Source: Kushneria indalinina DSM 14324
GTDB taxonomy: Bacteria; Pseudomonadota; Gammaproteobacteria; Pseudomonadales; Halomonadaceae
NCBI RefSeq assembly: GCF_003385845.1
Contig: NZ_QRDJ01000006.1
Location: 1,300,707-1,364,706, forward strand
DNA: 64,000 nt
Direction: 5' to 3'
Position 1 is the stretch's first letter; the number at the start of each line of letters is the position of its first letter. Shown here piece after piece: positions 58,905 through 64,000 of the stretch. A model generated the notes under the pieces. That model was not told the origin of the DNA and did no database searches. It saw nothing but the letters and a program-made list of their open reading frames with translations. The position numbers and the translations under genes were made by a program.

Positions 58905-59229
58905 GAAAACCTCGCCTGTCACGGTCTCGAAGGGAATGGATCAGTTTATCCGAATTGTCTCGTTTTTGTAGTTAAACTACCTTTTGCGTCCACCACAATG
59001 TTCGGGCCGTGGTACGACGCCCGGGTCAGCTCCCCGGATGATGAGGTAAACTGATCCCCTGCAGGTGAAATGATGTCATCCCATGAAGCCTATGCCTAAT
59101 CTCATGCGGCGTTTCCTGATATTTCCTCAATGACCGCCGATAAAAACGTTAACCTGACACCACCCATCGACGAGTGCCTGCCCGGTGCCGGTCGTGGGAC
59201 AACAACAGCCTGACAACGGAAGTGGACGC
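58905..59229. other. Divergent intergenic region between edd and the RND operon
   Basis: A 325-base gap without a gene. It contains the HexR-like box (58966-58982) and a pair of 11-base inverted copies of GGATCAGTTTA (58938-58948) and TAAACTGATCC (59047-59057). Both promoters must lie here, but I cannot place -35 and -10 boxes with confidence. Confidence 0.6.
58966..58982. promoter_or_regulatory. HexR-like palindrome upstream of edd
   Basis: GTAGTT-A-AACTAC, with TT before it, fits 13 of 17 positions of the HexR box described in Shewanella (TTGTAAT-WWW-ATTACAA), by my alignment. Two of the four changes are complementary and keep the palindrome. It lies 62 bases upstream of the edd start. HexR is the known repressor of edd/zwf regulons and is released by KDPG. 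Confidence 0.55.
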
Positions 59230-60501
59230 ATGTCTCACCCCCCTTCAACGCGCCGTATTACCGTCAAACGTGTGCTTTTGTGGACCCTGTTACTCCTGAT
59301 TGGCCTGATCATTGTGTGGTGGTTTTTTCTGCGCGAGAGCCCGGAAAGCGATGACACCGACTCACAGGACGGCGCCATGCCACGCTCTGCGGTGGCCGCA
59401 GTGATGGCCCGACAGGGGGACTTCCCGGTCACCCTGAGTGCTCTGGGCACCGTACGCTCACTTTCGAGTGTCGAGATTCGGCCTCGTATCGAAGGCGAAC
59501 TGCTATCGGTAGACTTCGAGGAAGGTCAGCGCGTCGAAAGGGATCAGGTACTGGCGCATATTGATGACCGTACCTATCAGGCACAGCTGGCCCAGGCCAA
59601 CGCCGAGCTGACCCAGAATCAGGCGCAGCTGGCCACGGCCCGGGAAGACCTTAAGCGCTATGAGAATTTAAGCCGCGCCAACAACGTCTCGCGTCAGGAC
59701 CTGGAAACCCAGCGCCAGCTGGTGCAACAGTATCAGGGCGCCGTGGAAGCCTCCCGCGCCAATATTCAGAGCGCCCGTGTTCAGCTGGACTACACCACCG
59801 TGCGTGCCCCGGCCGATGGCATCATCGGGCTGCGCAACGTGGATCCGGGCAACATTGTCGCCACCGGCGATGAGAACCCTATCGCCACCCTGACCGCGCT
59901 CAATCCCATTTCGGTCGTGTTCTCCCTGCCCGGCCAGTATCTCTCCCGGGTACGCAACAGCATGCAGCAGAAGCCCATGATGGTCAGCGTCATGGATGAC
60001 AGCGCCTCTGACTCGATCGCGACAGGCGAGCTGACCAGCATCGACAGCGCCATCAATACCGATACCGGCACGGTACGGCTGCGCGCGCGGCTGGATAATG
60101 ACGACGAGCAGCTCTACCCCAATGCCTTTGTCAACGTGGAGCTCACTCTGGCCACGCTGGAAAACGTGGTGATTGTGCCCGAGACCGCCATCCAGAACAG
60201 CGAAGCCGGCAACCATGTCTATGTGGTGGATGACGAGGACACCGTCCATCAGCGCAGTGTGAGCGTGGGTGCCAGTGACGATCTGCATGCCGTCATCGAC
60301 TCCGGCCTTGAGGTCGGCGAGCGGGTGGTGGTGGATGGCGTGGATCGCCTGCGCGATGGCGCCAGCGTCAACGTGGTCAGTAACAACCTGCCGGGCGAAA
60401 GCGACGCCACGGACGAGGCCCCCCCGGCGGGCGAGACCACCAATGAGGGTCAGCTCAAGTCAACCGATGAGCCCGCCGGCGAGGGTGAACGATCGTCATG
60501 A
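59230..60501 (+). CDS. RND efflux periplasmic adaptor (MdtA-like)
   Basis: A 423-residue membrane-fusion protein with an N-terminal membrane helix (about residues 15-34), lipoyl-like hairpin halves ([16 protein letters not shown] and [17 protein letters not shown]) flanking a coiled-coil hairpin of about 80 residues, then beta-barrel and membrane-proximal domains. It joins an RND pump to an outer-membrane channel. The last 35 residues are acidic and rich in Pro/Gly/Thr, probably disordered. ATG 59230 has GGAAGTGGA upstream. It is followed by two RND pump genes, as in mdtABC. Confidence 0.92.
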   Translation: MSHPPSTRRITVKRVLLWTLLLLIGLIIVWWFFLRESPESDDTDSQDGAMPRSAVAAVMARQGDFPVTLSALGTVRSLSSVEIRPRIEGELLSVDFEEGQRVERDQVLAHIDDRTYQAQLAQANAELTQNQAQLATAREDLKRYENLSRANNVSRQDLETQRQLVQQYQGAVEASRANIQSARVQLDYTTVRAPADGIIGLRNVDPGNIVATGDENPIATLTALNPISVVFSLPGQYLSRVRNSMQQKPMMVSVMDDSASDSIATGELTSIDSAINTDTGTVRLRARLDNDDEQLYPNAFVNVELTLATLENVVIVPETAIQNSEAGNHVYVVDDEDTVHQRSVSVGASDDLHAVIDSGLEVGERVVVDGVDRLRDGASVNVVSNNLPGESDATDEAPPAGETTNEGQLKSTDEPAGEGERSS

Positions 60502-63500
60502 ACCCGTCGCGTCTTTTCATCCTCCGGCCGGTCGCCACCTCGCTGATCATGCTGGCCATTCTGCTGGCCGGCGTCATGGCCTATCGACTGCTGCCGGTGG
60601 CCTCCCTGCCGGAGGTGGATTACCCCACCATTCAGGTGACGACGCTCTACCCGGGTGCCAGTCCCGACATCATGCTCTCCAACGTCACCTCGCCGCTGGA
60701 GGATCAGCTCGGCCAGATATCCGGGCTTGAGGACATGCGCTCCACCAGCACCGGGGGCGCGTCGCTCATCACGCTGCGCTTTGGCCTCGACAGCGACCTG
60801 GGCGTGGCCGAGCAGGATGTGCAGGCCGCCCTTAACCAGGCCAGCAATCTGCTGCCCAATGACCTGCCCATGCCGCCGAGCTACAGCAAGGTCAACCCGG
60901 CGGACGCCCCGGTCATGACGCTGGCCGTGCGCTCGGACAGCCTGCCGCTGACGCGCGTCTATGATCTGGTCGATACCCGACTGGTACAGCGCCTTTCCCA
61001 GGTCAGCGGTGTCGGTCTGGTGTCCCTGTCCGGCGGGCATGAGCCCGCCATCCGTATCGACGGCGACGCTCGCCGCATGGCGGCCCACGGGCTGGACATG
61101 GAAGCGGTGCGCAATGCCATCACGGCGGCCAACGTCAATCAGCCCAAGGGCACCCTGTATGGTCCCTATCGGGCGCTGACCATCGATGCCAACGATCAGC
61201 TCACCTCTCCCGAGCAGTACCGCGACCTGATCATCAAATACGACAACGACATGCCGCTGCGCCTTCGCGATATCGCAAACGTTCATGAGGGCTCGGAGAA
61301 TGCCTGGCTGACCGCCTGGGCCGATCGTGACCCGGCGCTGATCATCAGCGTTCAGCGCCAGCCCGGCGCCAATGTCACCAGCGTGGTCGACGACATTCAG
61401 CGCCAGTTGCCCGAGCTGCAGGCAAGCCTGCCCGACAGCGTGGATATCTCGGTGCTCAGCGATCGCACCCAGACCATTCGCGCCTCGGTCGAGGATACCC
61501 AGTTCGAGCTGGTGCTGGCCGTGGGGCTGGTCATCCTCATTACCTTTCTGTTTTTGCGCAACATCCCGGCCACCATCATCCCGAGCCTGGCCGTGCCCAT
61601 GTCGCTGATCGGCACCTTCGGCGTCATGCATCTGGCGGGCTTCAGCCTCAACAACCTCACCCTGATGGCCCTGACCATTGCCACCGGCTTTGTCATTGAT
61701 GATGCGATCGTGGTGCTGGAGAACATCATTCGCTACCTGGAGAAGGGCGAAAAACCCCTGGATGCGGCGCTCAAGGGCGCCAAACAGATCTTTTTCACCA
61801 TCATCTCGCTGACCGTGTCGCTGGTGGCGGTGCTGATTCCGCTGCTGTTCATGCAAGACGTGGTCGGGCGCCTGTTCCGCGAGTTCGCCATTACGCTGGC
61901 CGTGGCCATCGTGATCTCGGCGTTCATTTCCCTGACGCTCACCCCCATGCTGTGCGCCAAAATGCTCAAGGCACGCGCGCCCGAAAAAGGCGCCGACAGC
62001 GATGATGCCCAGGCCCATGCCGAGAGCTACTCGGGGCTTTTCGGACGACTGCTGCGCCTTTATGACCGCGGGCTTCGATGGGTGCTGGCCCGCCAGCGCC
62101 TGACCCTGGCAGTGGCCGTCATCACCTTTGGCGTCACGGCGCTGTTGTATCTGGCCATTCCCAAGGGGCTCTTTCCGCAGCAGGATACCGGCGCCATTCG
62201 CGGTATCAGCGAGGCGGATCAGTCGATCTCCTTTGACGCGATGGCCGAACATCAAAAGGCGCTGGCCGACATCATCCTGAACGACCCGGCGGTGGAGAGC
62301 CTCTCCTCGACCATTGGCGTCAACGAGGACAACAGCACGCTCAATACCGGGCGCTTTCAGATCAACCTCAAGCCGCTGTCCGACCGTGACGGCGCCCAGC
62401 AGGTCATCGAGCGGCTCAACGACAAGGCCCAAACCGTGGCCGGCATGCGGCTCTATCTGCAGCCGCTGCAGGATCTGACGCTGGATGACAACGTCAGCCG
62501 CTATCAGTACCAGATGTCGGTAACCAACAACGATGCCGGCCTTCTGTCACGCGATGTGGAAGCCCTGCTGGATGAGATCCGCCAGTCGCCGGCCGTTTCG
62601 GGCGTGGCCTCGGATCTACAGGAGCGCGGCCTGCAGCTCTATCTGGATATCGACCGCGACCGCGCCAGCCGGCTGGGCATCAGCGTCAGCGATATCGATG
62701 CCACGCTCTACAATGCCTTCGGTCAGCGCCTGATCTCGACCATCTTTACCCAGTCCAACCAGTACCGGGTGGTCATGAACGTCGCCGATGATCAGCAGCG
62801 CGGCCCCTCGGCGCTGGATCGCCTTTATCTGGAAGCCGACAGCGGCGACATGGTGCCATTGACCTCGCTGGTCAGCGTCGAGCAGCGCTACGCGAGCCTG
62901 TCACTGTCGCGCCAGAACCGTATCGCCGCCGCCAACGTCTCCTTTGACGTGGCACCGGGTTACTCGCTGTCCCAGGCCTTTGATGCCATCGATGAGGCAG
63001 CCAGCCAGGCGGAGCTTGATCAGGATACGCAGATGGCCTATCAGGGCGCCGCGCTCGGGTTTGCCGGCTCCACGGCCAACACGCTGTTGCTGATTCTGGC
63101 CGCCGTGGTGGTGATGTATATCGTGCTGGGCGTCTTGTATGAGAGCTACATCCATCCGCTGACCATTCTCTCCACTCTCCCCTCGGCGGCCATCGGGGCG
63201 CTTCTGGCGCTGATGCTTACCGGCAACGATCTGGGCATGGTGGGGATCATCGGCATCATTTTGCTGATCGGGATCGTCAAGAAAAACGCCATCATGATGA
63301 TCGACTTTGCCCTCGACGGTCAGCGCCATATGGGGCTGACGCCGGGTGATGCGATCTATCGCGCCGCGCTGTTGCGCTTTCGCCCCATCATGATGACCAC
63401 CTTCGCCGCCCTGTTTGGCGCCATTCCGCTGATGCTCGCCAGCGGCTTCGGCTCGGAGCTGCGCCAGCCGCTGGGCCTTGCCATGGTCGGCGGGCTGCTG

Positions 63501-63617
63501 GTCAGTCAGCTGCTGACACTCTTTACCACGCCGGTCATCTATCTGTTCTTTGACCGGCTGGCCAGCCGGGTCACCCGTACCGACCACACGACCGCCACCG
63601 ATGGACACGCCTCATGA
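60498..63617 (+). CDS. RND efflux pump subunit (MdtB-like)
   Basis: A 1039-residue RND transporter (E. coli MdtB is 1040) with 12 expected helices and two large periplasmic loops. The proton-relay aspartates in helix 4 are Asp401 and Asp402 ([14 protein letters not shown]), and the helix-10 lysine is probably in [15 protein letters not shown]-terminus [15 protein letters not shown] and the phrase [16 protein letters not shown] are typical of the MdtB/MdtC branch. Its ATG overlaps the adaptor's stop (ATGA), and its own stop overlaps the next pump gene. E. coli MdtB pairs with MdtC 2:1. Confidence 0.92.
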   Translation: MNPSRLFILRPVATSLIMLAILLAGVMAYRLLPVASLPEVDYPTIQVTTLYPGASPDIMLSNVTSPLEDQLGQISGLEDMRSTSTGGASLITLRFGLDSDLGVAEQDVQAALNQASNLLPNDLPMPPSYSKVNPADAPVMTLAVRSDSLPLTRVYDLVDTRLVQRLSQVSGVGLVSLSGGHEPAIRIDGDARRMAAHGLDMEAVRNAITAANVNQPKGTLYGPYRALTIDANDQLTSPEQYRDLIIKYDNDMPLRLRDIANVHEGSENAWLTAWADRDPALIISVQRQPGANVTSVVDDIQRQLPELQASLPDSVDISVLSDRTQTIRASVEDTQFELVLAVGLVILITFLFLRNIPATIIPSLAVPMSLIGTFGVMHLAGFSLNNLTLMALTIATGFVIDDAIVVLENIIRYLEKGEKPLDAALKGAKQIFFTIISLTVSLVAVLIPLLFMQDVVGRLFREFAITLAVAIVISAFISLTLTPMLCAKMLKARAPEKGADSDDAQAHAESYSGLFGRLLRLYDRGLRWVLARQRLTLAVAVITFGVTALLYLAIPKGLFPQQDTGAIRGISEADQSISFDAMAEHQKALADIILNDPAVESLSSTIGVNEDNSTLNTGRFQINLKPLSDRDGAQQVIERLNDKAQTVAGMRLYLQPLQDLTLDDNVSRYQYQMSVTNNDAGLLSRDVEALLDEIRQSPAVSGVASDLQERGLQLYLDIDRDRASRLGISVSDIDATLYNAFGQRLISTIFTQSNQYRVVMNVADDQQRGPSALDRLYLEADSGDMVPLTSLVSVEQRYASLSLSRQNRIAAANVSFDVAPGYSLSQAFDAIDEAASQAELDQDTQMAYQGAALGFAGSTANTLLLILAAVVVMYIVLGVLYESYIHPLTILSTLPSAAIGALLALMLTGNDLGMVGIIGIILLIGIVKKNAIMMIDFALDGQRHMGLTPGDAIYRAALLRFRPIMMTTFAALFGAIPLMLASGFGSELRQPLGLAMVGGLLVSQLLTLFTTPVIYLFFDRLASRVTRTDHTTATDGHAS

Positions 63618-64000
63618 GTCTGTCCTCGCCCTTTATTCAGCGACCGATCGCCACCTCGCTTCTGACCCTGGCGATCATTCTGGGCGGACTGCTCTCCTAC
63701 GCACGCCTGCCGGTGGCGCCGCTGCCGGCGGTGTCGTTCCCCACCATCCTGGTCACGGCCAGTCTGTCCGGGGCCAACCCGGAGACCATGGCCTCGACGG
63801 TGGCCACCCCACTGGAGCGTTCGCTGGGCCAGATCGCCGGCATCAGCCAGATGACGTCGTCGAGTTCGGACGGCTCGACCAGCGTCGTCATTCAGTTCGA
63901 CCTGGAAAAGGATATCAACGAGGCCGCCCGTGAGGTACAGGCGGCCATCAACCGGGCCGAGGCGCTGCTGCCGAGCGCCATGACCAGCTCTCCTCGGCTT
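63614..64000 (+). CDS. RND efflux pump subunit (MdtC-like), N-terminal part
   Basis: The first 129 residues of a second RND pump; the gene is cut by the window edge. The N-terminus ([17 protein letters not shown], then [16 protein letters not shown]) matches MdtC-type proteins and resembles the pump just upstream. It overlaps that gene's stop by four bases (ATGA). Two unlike pump genes behind one adaptor indicate a heteromultimeric pump. An outer-membrane partner might follow outside the window. Confidence 0.92.
   Translation, partial: MSLSSPFIQRPIATSLLTLAIILGGLLSYARLPVAPLPAVSFPTILVTASLSGANPETMASTVATPLERSLGQIAGISQMTSSSSDGSTSVVIQFDLEKDINEAAREVQAAINRAEALLPSAMTSSPRL

Noticed and set aside
60450-62432. 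A 660-codon ORF antisense to the MdtB-like gene
   Set aside because: It is a product of high GC and codon bias in the real gene. Its translation is rich in His, Gln, Gly and Arg with no family pattern, and the plus strand encodes an intact RND pump.

Overview
The window is a GC-rich gammaproteobacterial chromosome segment, most likely from a moderately halophilic Halomonadaceae member. A pigmented genus such as Kushneria is my best guess. The reasons are the gene order rapZ-npr-mgtE-pmbA-darP-tldD-yhdP-rng-maf-mreDCB-gatCAB, a betIBA osmoprotectant operon, a four-gene carotenoid cluster, and acidic tails on some proteins. The genus is inferred from content and order, not from a search. I see no rRNA, CRISPR array, insertion sequence or prophage.

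Layout. Positions 1-4340 hold the end of rapZ, the nitrogen-PTS protein NPr, an MgtE magnesium channel, PmbA and the ribosome-assembly factor DarP. A long minus-strand block (4361-14363) carries tldD, the AsmA-like lipid-transport protein yhdP, RNase G, Maf and the rod-shape genes mreD, mreC and mreB. The divergent gatCAB operon (14587-17873) encodes the tRNA-dependent amidotransferase and ends at a strong terminator.

Positions 17973-35148 are the accessory part. A short-chain dehydrogenase faces away from crtE-crtI-crtB-crtY (18970-23427), whose coding sequences overlap by 4 bases each and should make beta-carotene from FPP. A polyamine region follows with two gamma-glutamylputrescine synthetase-like genes, two PuuB-like oxidases, two PotF-like binding proteins, one complete PotGHI-type ABC transporter and an EamA permease. 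The later Puu enzymes (PuuC, PuuD) and a PuuR regulator are not in the window.

Positions 35382-47753 are housekeeping: moeB, prmC, prfA and hemA on the minus strand, then a TPR protein, lolB, ispE, tRNA-Gln, prs, rplY, pth, an EamA permease and ychF on the plus strand. A tRNA-Met, an M18 aminopeptidase, the tail-specific protease prc, one unrecognised 64-residue ORF and a lower-GC gene-free stretch lead to two tRNA-Asn genes and a second, identical, inverted tRNA-Met.

The right end has betI-betB-betA (choline to glycine betaine) behind an operator-like palindrome. It continues with an isolated edd (Entner-Doudoroff dehydratase) preceded by a HexR-like box, and an MdtABC-type RND efflux operon cut off by the window edge. 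Nothing here is clearly an undescribed system. The most unusual observations are a probable ATC start for mreC, the doubled polyamine module with an orphan binding protein, the gene-poor tRNA/small-ORF interval, and several unassigned palindromes.
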